A stretch of 64,000 nt of DNA from Sulfurovum sp. UBA4779. Its GTDB lineage: Bacteria > Campylobacterota > Campylobacteria > Campylobacterales > Sulfurovaceae. The notes beneath the pieces were generated by a model, which ran no database searches, had not been told where the DNA came from, and saw nothing but the letters and a program-made list of their open reading frames with translations. Shown here in pieces: positions 1-7,531 of the stretch. The position numbers and the translations under genes are program-made. The stretch covers positions 131,073 to 195,072 of the forward strand of contig DHHF01000006.1 in NCBI GenBank assembly GCA_002403155.1, written 5' to 3'. The stretch's first letter is position 1. Each line of letters opens with the position of its first letter.

Positions 1-1314
1 AACCACCCCCTCAAAGGAAATCCCCCTTGTCTCAAGAAGCCCCATCACCGTAATCTTTCCCCCCTGCACATCGTCGATAACGATTGTACTAAGCGTTTTC
101 ATCCACAAAAAAAGCCACTCTTTTGCACTGAGGAAATAAGAAGAAAATATTTTTGTAAAATACACAAATGCTTCATACACTTTTTCATTTTCTTTTTGTT
201 TTGTTTCTTCTTTTAGCTGCGATGCATATGCCATAGGACAATCAAGCAACCCCATCGTTTCAAGCAGTACAAAAAATTCATCGGATCTGCTTTTGGTGTT
301 TGGATTTATTTTTTGAATCTTTTCAGTATCCATGCCGTAGCGTTCAAGCAAGAACCATGCCTCTTTTTCAAAACTTTGCCAATATCCATAAAGCGCGGCA
401 AGCATTTTGTACGGTTTTTGTTTGCTATAATCATACCCCATCGCAAAATTTAAATTATGATGCGCATCATAAAGTCTAATACCCTCTTTTAGCTGCTCAT
501 CGGGCAAAACCAAAACGATTTTTTCCGGATTGATGCCCGATTGCACCATCTCTTCGATTTTTACAAATGCAAGTGCAATCTGCTCATACCGCTCTTCTGC
601 TTCTATCACTTCTGCTTCAATTGTGCCTGCCAAAGGAGTGCCGGAAATGAGTTGTTTTGCGCTAAAATCGATCACGCATCGGTGATGAGGGGGCAAAGCA
701 ATTCCGTATGCTTCAAAACGTTCTTGCATTTTTCTATTGAAACTGCTTGTTGCAAAATGAAGGATAAGTTTTGTTTTTTGTGAAATTTTGTCTATCAGCT
801 CAAATTCAAAACGGCTCAGATAACCCTCTACGTGTATCTCGATGCAGGTATAGTTTTGCACAAAAGCAGTGTTGACAGCATAAGAAGAAGCAATGAACGC
901 TTTGTCCGTCAGCCCCTTTTGTTCAAGCAGCGCCCGATAATGATCCAGCAAAGTTTGAAGAATTTGCAGATGCTCGTCAAATTCGGCATAGGCATCTGCC
1001 TGCCTGAGCATATCAAAGTCGACCTTCTCGGCTGCCAATTCCTCAAAAAATCTAAACAACGCATCACTTCTGGTAAAAAAATGGATCAACTCCAACCGAA
1101 GATTCAGCTTATTTGAATTTTCAAAAAATGCTGCCTCCCTTAAAAGCAAAATACGCTCGACAGGGTCGATCAGGCTTTTATTCTCAAGCAAAACGGCACG
1201 TTTTTCAAACTCATCCATGCGCATCAGCGAAGGCAGAAAGCCTTCTTGGTCTTTCAGTTGGGAACTTATGGCTCTCAATGCTCTTGATGTGGGATAAATG
1301 TGAAGATTTTTCAT
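1..1314 (-). CDS. addB: AddB-like helicase/nuclease subunit, N-terminal part (cut by window edge)
   Basis: An open frame of 438 codons runs leftward off the window, so the C-terminal part is missing. AddB pairs with AddA in the nuclease-helicase that trims double-strand breaks for RecA loading. The visible part is a helix-rich cytoplasmic protein with VLPDEQ near residue 270 and GLLETRG near residues 424-431. The latter resembles the G-x-x-E-x-R-G stretch of AddB and other superfamily 1 helicase-like proteins. The PD-(D/E)XK nuclease domain would lie outside the window. Its place after the cco cluster matches the order I recall in Campylobacter, which is the main support for the name. The start ATG has no Shine-Dalgarno. 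The family call is probable and the exact name less sure. Confidence 0.65.
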   Translation of the reverse strand, partial: MKNLHIYPTSRALRAISSQLKDQEGFLPSLMRMDEFEKRAVLLENKSLIDPVERILLLREAAFFENSNKLNLRLELIHFFTRSDALFRFFEELAAEKVDFDMLRQADAYAEFDEHLQILQTLLDHYRALLEQKGLTDKAFIASSYAVNTAFVQNYTCIEIHVEGYLSRFEFELIDKISQKTKLILHFATSSFNRKMQERFEAYGIALPPHHRCVIDFSAKQLISGTPLAGTIEAEVIEAEERYEQIALAFVKIEEMVQSGINPEKIVLVLPDEQLKEGIRLYDAHHNLNFAMGYDYSKQKPYKMLAALYGYWQSFEKEAWFLLERYGMDTEKIQKINPNTKSRSDEFFVLLETMGLLDCPMAYASQLKEETKQKENEKVYEAFVYFTKIFSSYFLSAKEWLFLWMKTLSTIVIDDVQGGKITVMGLLETRGISFEGVV

Positions 1315-1321
1315 AAAAACA

Positions 1322-1349
1322 AGTATAGCACAGCATCCCGTTTTATCAA
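1322..1349 (-). promoter_or_regulatory. putative addB promoter, possibly giving a leaderless mRNA
   Basis: On the minus strand TTGATA (1344-1349) and TATACT (1322-1327) are 16 bases apart. Only seven bases separate the -10 box from the addB ATG at 1314, and there is no Shine-Dalgarno in between, so transcription would begin at or next to the start codon. Prediction from sequence only. Confidence 0.4.
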
Positions 1350-1406
1350 TCAAAATTTGACAAATTGTAAGATATTTTAAAAAATCCTAAAATTTGCCGC
1401 ACTGCA

Positions 1407-1426
1407 TCAAATAAAAAACTATTTGA
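1407..1426 (-). terminator. weak hairpin after the fixH-like gene
   Basis: TCAAATA and TATTTGA are separated by a six-base U-rich loop on the minus strand, between the fixH-like stop and addB. The stem is A/T only and has no U-run after it, so termination here would be inefficient at best. Confidence 0.2.
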
Positions 1427-1438
1427 GTGTACTTTATT

Positions 1439-1990
1439 TTAATGATCCTCAAGATAAGCAGGTGTTTGAAGATATCCTATACTCGCTCCTATTTGCGTTC
1501 TCAGTTCCAATGTATATCTGCCCGGCCGTAAAATTTGTATCTCTTTGGTTGTATATACGGCACCATTATAAGAAAGGTTGTTTACCATCACATCATCTGC
1601 TTGCGTATGAGGCCGTGTTAATAAAAATGTCATATTTGCGTCTTTTACAATATTGCCGTTTTTATCAACCACAATGTAATGAAATTCATTTGCTCCGTAG
1701 AGAAGTTTTATGGGATCTGTTTGCTTAACCTTGCTGTTGACATTCTCTTTGACTGCGATGGTTTGCGCATCTACAAGTTCTATGCGGTATTGGTTATCAA
1801 ACGCTATTTTTTTTTCCATGATTTCATTGATGTTCATATCGGCGATTTGATATTTGAGCATGAAATCATTTGATTCTTCTACCGGCAGTGAGATGGCCGA
1901 CTTAACAGTCCAGTATCCCAATATAATAGCAATCAACAAAAAACCCAATATCATATGGGGCCAGTATGTTTTTTTTTCATTGTTTGCCAT
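1439..1990 (-). CDS. FixH-like membrane protein of the cbb3 oxidase cluster
   Basis: 183 residues. One membrane helix lies at about residues 12-31 (after WPHMILGF) and is followed by a periplasmic beta-rich domain with an ELRTQIG-type end. This is the build of the FixH/CcoH family, which in other proteobacteria helps assemble or stabilise the cbb3-type oxidase. The first 14 bases overlap the end of the upstream gene, and it is the last member of the cco-linked run, so it is probably cotranscribed and translationally coupled. The family call rests on architecture and context. I cannot confirm it by alignment. Confidence 0.6.
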   Translation of the reverse strand: MANNEKKTYWPHMILGFLLIAIILGYWTVKSAISLPVEESNDFMLKYQIADMNINEIMEKKIAFDNQYRIELVDAQTIAVKENVNSKVKQTDPIKLLYGANEFHYIVVDKNGNIVKDANMTFLLTRPHTQADDVMVNNLSYNGAVYTTKEIQILRPGRYTLELRTQIGASIGYLQTPAYLEDH

Positions 1991-2579
1991 ACTTCATCCT
2001 TGATATAATAGGCCTGACAATAAATATCCATAATACCAATGCTGTTCCGCTCAGCACAATCACTCTAAGTATATTTATTATAAAGCGTGTTTCATTTGGG
2101 AGTGTTTTTGTCAATTTTATTCCCTTGGCTTGGCCAATTTGATCTGCCAGTTCAGAAAAACCCTGTACAATACCCACATTATACTTATCTTCGTCACTAT
2201 TTTTATCTTTCCCCGCCACTACATCAATCGCGGCATTTTTTACCTTCTGCTCGTCATAGAGTGATTTTACTTCATCCGAAGAGGGTATAATGCCTACCCT
2301 TTTATCGTGCGGAGCAAAAACAAACACAACATACGGCTTGCTTAAATTGTTCTCATACTTTTCTACATACGCAACCATACTGCTTCCTCTGGGAAAAGGA
2401 TCATTGGTTGCTATTACGTATTCATTTATCCCTGTTTTAAGCAACAATTCACTTCCTATTTCTTCAATGATTTGTGAAGCTTTTGGGTTTAATAATTCGT
2501 TTTTAAGAATATGTGCTGCATTCAGAAGAAACGGAAACAATAAAGCAAGCAAGATGATCCTTGCTTGTATTTTGGCCAT
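1977..2579 (-). CDS. exported single-pass protein, TPM-domain-like, cco-linked
   Basis: 200 residues with an N-terminal signal or anchor (residues 6-20), a soluble domain of about 130 residues and a C-terminal membrane helix (about 172-190). The soluble part has the run PYVVFVFAPHDKRVGI and a helical segment ending ELADQIGQAKG, which recalls the TPM (DUF477) fold found in some respiratory and photosystem assembly proteins. It follows the 33-residue gene with a GGATAG Shine-Dalgarno and overlaps the FixH-like gene. A role in oxidase assembly is inferred from position only. The TPM call is tentative. Confidence 0.5.
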   Translation of the reverse strand: MAKIQARIILLALLFPFLLNAAHILKNELLNPKASQIIEEIGSELLLKTGINEYVIATNDPFPRGSSMVAYVEKYENNLSKPYVVFVFAPHDKRVGIIPSSDEVKSLYDEQKVKNAAIDVVAGKDKNSDEDKYNVGIVQGFSELADQIGQAKGIKLTKTLPNETRFIINILRVIVLSGTALVLWIFIVRPIISRMKYGKQ

Positions 2580-2583
2580 TGTG

Positions 2584-2685
2584 CTATCCTATAAAAAGAT
2601 GGTTTGGCGTCAACACTGCCCATGCTGTATAAATTGCAGTAATGAGCATACCGATACCGAGTACTTTATCCATTATCTTGATCAT
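2584..2685 (-). CDS. 33-residue single-helix membrane peptide in the cco cluster
   Basis: The ATG at 2683-2685 overlaps the TAA of the DUF4006 gene by one base (TAATG). The frame runs 34 codons to TAG at 2584-2586. The product begins MIKIMDKVLGIG and is one hydrophobic helix ending in PNHLFIG. Coupled start, position between two cco-linked genes and a membrane-helix composition all support a real gene that length filters miss. By analogy with CcoQ and other tiny oxidase subunits it may sit in or help assemble the oxidase. Homology cannot be judged by eye. Confidence 0.6.
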   Translation of the reverse strand: MIKIMDKVLGIGMLITAIYTAWAVLTPNHLFIG

Positions 2686-2936
2686 TATTTATCCTTTTCT
2701 TGCGATTGTTTGGCATCTATGAATGCAAATTTGGCATTTTCTTTGCTTATCATCTTTACATTATCCAAACTCCCGGTAATAGGCGTAGGGTCATAGTATT
2801 TTGATGCTGAGCTTTGTTGTACGCTTATGCCCCATGTTGTTAAAAATATTAAAATACCGATCAACAACAATGTTGCCGTAAGCATTCCTGCCACACCATG
2901 TAGCCCAAGTAGGTTTCTGTTGGTATTTTCTGCCAT
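2685..2936 (-). CDS. DUF4006 family membrane protein
   Basis: 83 residues with one strong membrane helix (about 17-37) and a short polar tail ending in charged residues. It matches what I know of DUF4006, a family found next to ccoP in Campylobacterota and of unknown function. It starts ten bases after ccoP and its stop overlaps the next start by one base, so it belongs to the cco transcript. A role in cbb3 oxidase assembly or stability is inferred from this linkage. Confidence 0.65.
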   Translation of the reverse strand: MAENTNRNLLGLHGVAGMLTATLLLIGILIFLTTWGISVQQSSASKYYDPTPITGSLDNVKMISKENAKFAFIDAKQSQEKDK

Positions 2937-2946
2937 TTTTTGCTCC

Positions 2947-3834
2947 TTAATTTGATAATGATCGAATATAGACTGCCAATGCTTTTTCTTGAACCGGTGT
3001 CAACATTGTTTTAAATGACGGCATTTTGCCGATTTGACCCTTTTTGCCATGTTGAAGCACATGAGAAATAACCGCATCATCATAATCCGCAAGACTCGGT
3101 GACATCCCGTTATTTCCTTTGCCATCCTCACCGTGACAGCTTGCACATGCCGCAAATGCAGCCGGCTGTTCACCTTTCATTCCGCCTGCTATATACTCAG
3201 CAATCGCTTTGGCATCTTCCCCTTGCGCCATCATCGGCGGCATTGCGCCCATCTCATAGCCCAATTGATCGGAACCGTTTTCTATCGTATAAAGAATCTG
3301 CTCTTTGCTCATTCTTATGCCTAAATCCTGCGCTTTGCCAGAAAGCCCGTCACCCGTTTCGCCGTGACATGGGGCACATTGTACCAAAAATACCGATTCC
3401 CCCATTTGCTGCAGCGTTTCAAGATCTGCATTTTTATGAGTTTCCTCAAATTTTGCATTATACGCCTTCACCTCTTCATTCCACATACCGATTTGGCTAA
3501 ATGCATTGAGCGGATACCCTACCGTCCAATACCACATCGCCCATATCAATGTTCCCAAAAAAGAGTAGGCCCAACCGCTTGGAAGTTCGTTTTTATACTC
3601 TCCGATCCCATCCCAATTTTCTTCGGCAAGCTCACCTTCAGCCTTATCTGTTTTCATCTGGTTGACATACTTGGCTGCTACCCCGAAGGTAAGCACAGCA
3701 ATCGCTACGGCGCCCAGCATTGTTATCATATTGATCGGATCGCTCAGATCGATATTCATTTGTTTGACAACGACCAGCGTAGCTATAATCAATACAGCAG
3801 CAAAAGCCAATGCTTTAATCATTAACGTATTCAT
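2947..3834 (-). CDS. ccoP: cbb3-type cytochrome c oxidase subunit III, dihaem
   Basis: 295 residues. Subunit III passes electrons from soluble cytochrome c to the CcoO/CcoN core. Two haem c sites are visible: CAPCH at residues 153-157 and CASCH at 230-234. MPPM (198-201) and KMPSF (270-274) supply likely axial methionines. Hydrophobic segments lie near residues 5-25, 34-54 and 90-105, and the haem domains face the periplasm. The start overlaps ccoQ by 20 bases, indicating translational coupling. Length and layout are normal for the family. Confidence 0.93.
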   Translation of the reverse strand: MNTLMIKALAFAAVLIIATLVVVKQMNIDLSDPINMITMLGAVAIAVLTFGVAAKYVNQMKTDKAEGELAEENWDGIGEYKNELPSGWAYSFLGTLIWAMWYWTVGYPLNAFSQIGMWNEEVKAYNAKFEETHKNADLETLQQMGESVFLVQCAPCHGETGDGLSGKAQDLGIRMSKEQILYTIENGSDQLGYEMGAMPPMMAQGEDAKAIAEYIAGGMKGEQPAAFAACASCHGEDGKGNNGMSPSLADYDDAVISHVLQHGKKGQIGKMPSFKTMLTPVQEKALAVYIRSLSN

Positions 3835-4048
3835 TTTTTAGCTCCTTCTTTTCACTTTGGCTTTTAGGATTATGTTCTATCGGCGTACTGTCGATTTTAT
3901 CATCAAGTGCGATATTTCCATATTTTTCATAATCTTTTTCGCCTCTTTTTTCACTTCGATATAGGTATACAATATACGAATACAATACCACCACAAGAAA
4001 AACGGTCATAAAGAAACTGGCATAGCCCTGAAGTTCTCTAATATCCAT
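3815..4048 (-). CDS. ccoQ: cbb3-type oxidase subunit CcoQ
   Basis: 77 residues with one membrane helix at about residues 10-30 followed by a YRSEKRG motif and a charged tail. CcoQ is a small accessory subunit that stabilises the cbb3 complex. It lies between ccoO and ccoP in the usual order and overlaps ccoP, which fixes the call despite the poor conservation of this subunit. Confidence 0.85.
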   Translation of the reverse strand: MDIRELQGYASFFMTVFLVVVLYSYIVYLYRSEKRGEKDYEKYGNIALDDKIDSTPIEHNPKSQSEKKELKNEYVND

Positions 4049-4057
4049 CTTTTCCTA

Positions 4058-4723
4058 CTATTTTAATCTGTTGAGATATGCTATCAATGCAACAATTTCC
4101 GGTATCTGGCCGTTTGCTACCGCTTCTTTTACATCTTTATTTTTCATATCATCTGCAATGGCTTTTGCTTCTGCCAAAACAATGGGTTTATGTGCTTCCC
4201 AAGCCTCTTTTGTAGGCTGAAATTCATCACCGTAAGGTGTTTTAAACACATTTTTAACTGTCACTGCCTCCGCATAGGCTGTCTCTATATCTGCAATATT
4301 GGTAAAATAGTGCTTATATGCCGGCATAATTGACTGGGGAACTACCGATTTTGGATCCCACATATGATTTTCATGCCACTCTGTTGTTCTATAGTTCCCT
4401 ACACGATGAAGATCCGGGCCGGTTCTTTTGGAGCCCCAAAGAAAAGGCCTGTCATAAGCATATTCTCCGGATAAAGAATACTGTCCGTATCTGTCTGTTT
4501 CCGCTTTAAACGGCCGGATAAGCTGCGAATGGCATGCAATACAGTGATCTTTCTTGTAAATATTTTTACCTGTAAGCTCAAGAACGGTATAAGGCTTTAA
4601 TCCTGCTACCGGTCGTGATGCTTCTGCAAAATTCGGCAAAATTTCAATAAGCCCCGCAAACGCAATGACAACAAACACGCCTACAGCAAAAAAGAACGGA
4701 TTTTTTTCTAACCAATGAAACAT
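4058..4723 (-). CDS. ccoO: cbb3-type oxidase subunit II, monohaem
   Basis: 221 residues. An N-terminal membrane helix (about 9-28) anchors a periplasmic cytochrome c domain with one haem site, CIACH at residues 61-65, followed by SQLIRP. SIMPAYKH provides the likely axial methionine. CcoO relays electrons from CcoP to the haem b of CcoN. It starts 11 bases after ccoN in the standard N-O-Q-P order. Confidence 0.93.
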   Translation of the reverse strand: MFHWLEKNPFFFAVGVFVVIAFAGLIEILPNFAEASRPVAGLKPYTVLELTGKNIYKKDHCIACHSQLIRPFKAETDRYGQYSLSGEYAYDRPFLWGSKRTGPDLHRVGNYRTTEWHENHMWDPKSVVPQSIMPAYKHYFTNIADIETAYAEAVTVKNVFKTPYGDEFQPTKEAWEAHKPIVLAEAKAIADDMKNKDVKEAVANGQIPEIVALIAYLNRLK

Positions 4724-4734
4724 AACTTGCCTCC

Positions 4735-6201
4735 TTACGCCATAGGACTTCTAAATTGTGGTTCAGCTTCAATTTTTCTAGAAGCTGTCATCGTTTTATA
4801 CATATTGTATGCAAACATCAAGAAACCTGTAAGATACAATACCCCCGCAAGCGCTCTAATCGTATAATATGGATTGAGTACGGCCACCGTATCAATAAAA
4901 CTATACATCAAATTGCCGTATTCATCCACTGCTCGCCACATCATTCCCTGTGTAATGCCTGCAATCCACATGGAAGTAAAATAAAGAACAACCGCAGTGA
5001 TTTGGAGCCAAAACTGTGCATCCATCAATTTTTTTGAATAAATCTCTCTTTTATACATTCTTGGAGCCATATGAAAAAGCGATGCCATAATCATAAAAGC
5101 AACCCATCCCAATACACCATCATGCACATGCCCCGGAATCCAGTCTGTAAAATGTGCAATTGCATTGACTGATTTTATCGCTTGAATTGGCCCTTCGAGC
5201 GTTGAAAGCATATAGAAAGTAGAGGCTAAAACCATAAACTTGATCAATGGATTTTCAGTCAGCTGATTCCACTCCCCTTTCATTGTCAGAAGCATATTGA
5301 TCGCACTGCCCCATGACGGCAAAATCAATACAACAGAAAATATAGATCCCATCGACTGCATCCAATCCGGAACAGTTGACCAAAGAAGGTGATGTGAACC
5401 GGCCCACAGATAGACAAACATCAATCCCCAAAAAGAAAGCAGAGACAATTTATAAGAATAGATGGCTTGCCCTGACTCTTTTGGAAGAAAATAATAAATC
5501 ATTGCAATAATAGGAACAGTAAACACAAAAGCTACCGCATTATGGCCCCACCACCACTGCACCAATGCATCATTGGTACCTGAATACATAGAAACTGAAT
5601 GCATGATATTGCCTAAACCGCCGGAGAAAAAATAGGTAGGCAGTGCCATATTGTTAAAAAGATACAGCATCGCAACGCCCAAAAATGTTGCAATGAAATA
5701 CCAAAGAGAGATATAAAGAGTTTTTTCCCTTCTTAACCCTATCAGGCCAAACATGACTATCCCCCACAATACCCATACGGCAACCGTAAGAATATCAAGC
5801 GGCCATTCCATTTCTGCATACTCTTTTGATGAACTATACCCCATCAGCAATGACACAACCATCCCTGCTGCCAAAATAACATACAGTACAAACTGCAACT
5901 TGCCGACAAACATCAAAAAATTTGATTCTGCCATCGACACTTTCAGTACTCTTTGTGCCGAATAATAAAAAGTAGCAAAAACACCGCTGACCGTAAAACC
6001 GTAAATGACGACATTGGTATGGAGCGGCCTTAATCTTGAAAACGTCCCATACTCTCCCATCCAGTAATTCAATTCAGGAAACGCCAATTGCGCAGCAATA
6101 AACGTACCGATCAACATCCCTACAAATCCAAACAAAATTGTTGTATAGGTAAACAATTTTGCTACTGAATAATCATATTCCAATGCTGCGTGTGACTGCA
6201 T
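4735..6201 (-). CDS. ccoN: cbb3-type cytochrome c oxidase catalytic subunit I
   Basis: 488 residues with about twelve membrane helices. It reduces oxygen to water at a haem b3-CuB site and pumps protons, with the high oxygen affinity suited to microaerobic life. Visible ligands include LRPLHTN near the N-terminus, WWWGHNAVAF, SHHLLWS (the histidine pair for CuB) and the HVHDGVLGW segment. A strong Shine-Dalgarno (AAGGGGG) decides the start. It heads the cco operon, and the 280-base spacer upstream must hold its promoter. Confidence 0.95.
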   Translation of the reverse strand: MQSHAALEYDYSVAKLFTYTTILFGFVGMLIGTFIAAQLAFPELNYWMGEYGTFSRLRPLHTNVVIYGFTVSGVFATFYYSAQRVLKVSMAESNFLMFVGKLQFVLYVILAAGMVVSLLMGYSSSKEYAEMEWPLDILTVAVWVLWGIVMFGLIGLRREKTLYISLWYFIATFLGVAMLYLFNNMALPTYFFSGGLGNIMHSVSMYSGTNDALVQWWWGHNAVAFVFTVPIIAMIYYFLPKESGQAIYSYKLSLLSFWGLMFVYLWAGSHHLLWSTVPDWMQSMGSIFSVVLILPSWGSAINMLLTMKGEWNQLTENPLIKFMVLASTFYMLSTLEGPIQAIKSVNAIAHFTDWIPGHVHDGVLGWVAFMIMASLFHMAPRMYKREIYSKKLMDAQFWLQITAVVLYFTSMWIAGITQGMMWRAVDEYGNLMYSFIDTVAVLNPYYTIRALAGVLYLTGFLMFAYNMYKTMTASRKIEAEPQFRSPMA

Positions 6202-6468
6202 GCATACCCCCTTATAAAGATTATGCTAATAATTTTTATCTACCACAAAAAATTATTAACATCTTCCATATTTTAATCTTTTTCTATAAATACAATGCTT
6301 AAAAATATAAAGAGATTACTGTTTTTTTATTATTGTATAAGATTTTTTACAAATTTTCTTTTTAGAATTAGCGCTTCAACAGATTATTTAGTCTTATTTG
6401 ATGCATTAAGATAGATAATTTTGAAGAATAGGGAAGGAAACTTTTATATTGATTGCGAGAAATTGAGA
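6202..6468. other. AT-rich spacer upstream of ccoN
   Basis: About 270 bases between ccoN and the ddl end hold no credible gene. The DNA is very A/T-rich, with several TATA-like boxes (for example near 6330-6340 on the minus strand). The ccoN promoter should be here, but I cannot choose among the candidates or see a clear FNR- or ArcA-type operator. Confidence 0.5.
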
Positions 6469-6499
6469 GCCAAAGGAAAAGCTATGCTTTTCCTTTGGC
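6469..6499 (-). other. 14-bp perfect hairpin spanning the ddl stop codon
   Basis: GCCAAAGGAAAAGC and its exact complement flank a three-base loop. The last codons of ddl form the left arm and the TAG straddles the loop and right arm. No U-run follows, so this is not a classic intrinsic terminator. It could protect the mRNA 3' end or act in Rho-dependent termination. Confidence 0.6.
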
Positions 6500-7522
6500 G
6501 CTTTGGATCGAGTGGATATAGCGATAATCCGCCATGATATACTTCTCTTTAGGCAAATTTGAAGCAAGCCTATGAATCATCGGCTCAAAATCCTCAAAAA
6601 GATAGTTGGCCATAGATCCCGGTATGGGATTGATCTCATTCAAATATACTTCATTGTCAATGACAAAAAAATCACAACGGATCACTGCACCCTTAAAGAG
6701 CGGATAGTAGATCTTTTTAAAATTCTCTTGTATTTGTGTTTTAAGCGCATCGTCAATATCTGCGGCAAGAACCTGTGAATCCCGCGAAAAATCCATATAC
6801 TTTTTCTCAAAATCCAAAAAATCCTCTTTATGAGGCTGCTCTACGATAGAGAGCTCCCATCGGCTTGTATAACATCCTGCCTGGTTGAACTCCCCGACAC
6901 CTGAAATAAACGGCTCTATAATCACATCCGTATCAAATTCAAATGCCACATCCAATGCATAATCAAGTTCCGATTCATCCTTTACGATACTTACGCCGAT
7001 GCTGCTGCCAAGCCGTACCGGTTTAATGATAACCGGATAAGGCAGGGTAATTTTTCGATCGTCTGCTTTTGAAAGGTGTTCGTATGCAACGGTTTTTATC
7101 CCCAGGCTTTCTGCAAAAAATTTGGTATAAAGTTTATTGTAGCTTAATACTGAAGCTTCTATACGGGGAGAAATAAAAGGGATATCAAAAAATGCCATCA
7201 TCGATGCGATTTTTCCGTCCTCCCCGTCTTGGCCATGGATCAAATTTAACACTACGTCAAAATCGATCTTTTTGCTGCCAAAAAGCCCCTCGCTAAAAAA
7301 TCCGCCTTTTTTCAATGTGAGCACTTTGCATTTTTTATAACTGCCCGAAGAAAAAAGCTTAGAGGTCATCTCTTTGGCATCAATCAAATAAAATTGACGG
7401 TCACTGCTTACAAAAATAAACGTCAATCGACTTTTTTTGAACACTTTTTTCATCGTGATTGCACTTACGATGCTTATCTCGTGTTCAAAACTTGACCCCC
7501 CAAACAAAATAGCAATATTCAT
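6482..7522 (-). CDS. ddl: D-alanine--D-alanine ligase
   Basis: 346 residues of the ATP-grasp family. The enzyme joins two D-alanines with ATP to make the dipeptide end of peptidoglycan precursors. The N-terminus has FGGSSFEHEISIVSA, the HGQDGEDG loop is typical of Ddl, PVIIKPVRLGSSIGV is the ATP-grasp lysine region, and NEINPIPGS closes the metal site. It begins nine bases after carA and ends the presumed six-gene run. The stop codon lies in a strong hairpin. Confidence 0.93.
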   Translation of the reverse strand: MNIAILFGGSSFEHEISIVSAITMKKVFKKSRLTFIFVSSDRQFYLIDAKEMTSKLFSSGSYKKCKVLTLKKGGFFSEGLFGSKKIDFDVVLNLIHGQDGEDGKIASMMAFFDIPFISPRIEASVLSYNKLYTKFFAESLGIKTVAYEHLSKADDRKITLPYPVIIKPVRLGSSIGVSIVKDESELDYALDVAFEFDTDVIIEPFISGVGEFNQAGCYTSRWELSIVEQPHKEDFLDFEKKYMDFSRDSQVLAADIDDALKTQIQENFKKIYYPLFKGAVIRCDFFVIDNEVYLNEINPIPGSMANYLFEDFEPMIHRLASNLPKEKYIMADYRYIHSIQSAKGKA

Positions 7523-7531
7523 CTGCTTTCC

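Noticed and set aside
1..1316. Short plus-strand frames in the first 1.3 kb
   Set aside because: They lie opposite the continuous addB-like frame and show no coding character of their own.
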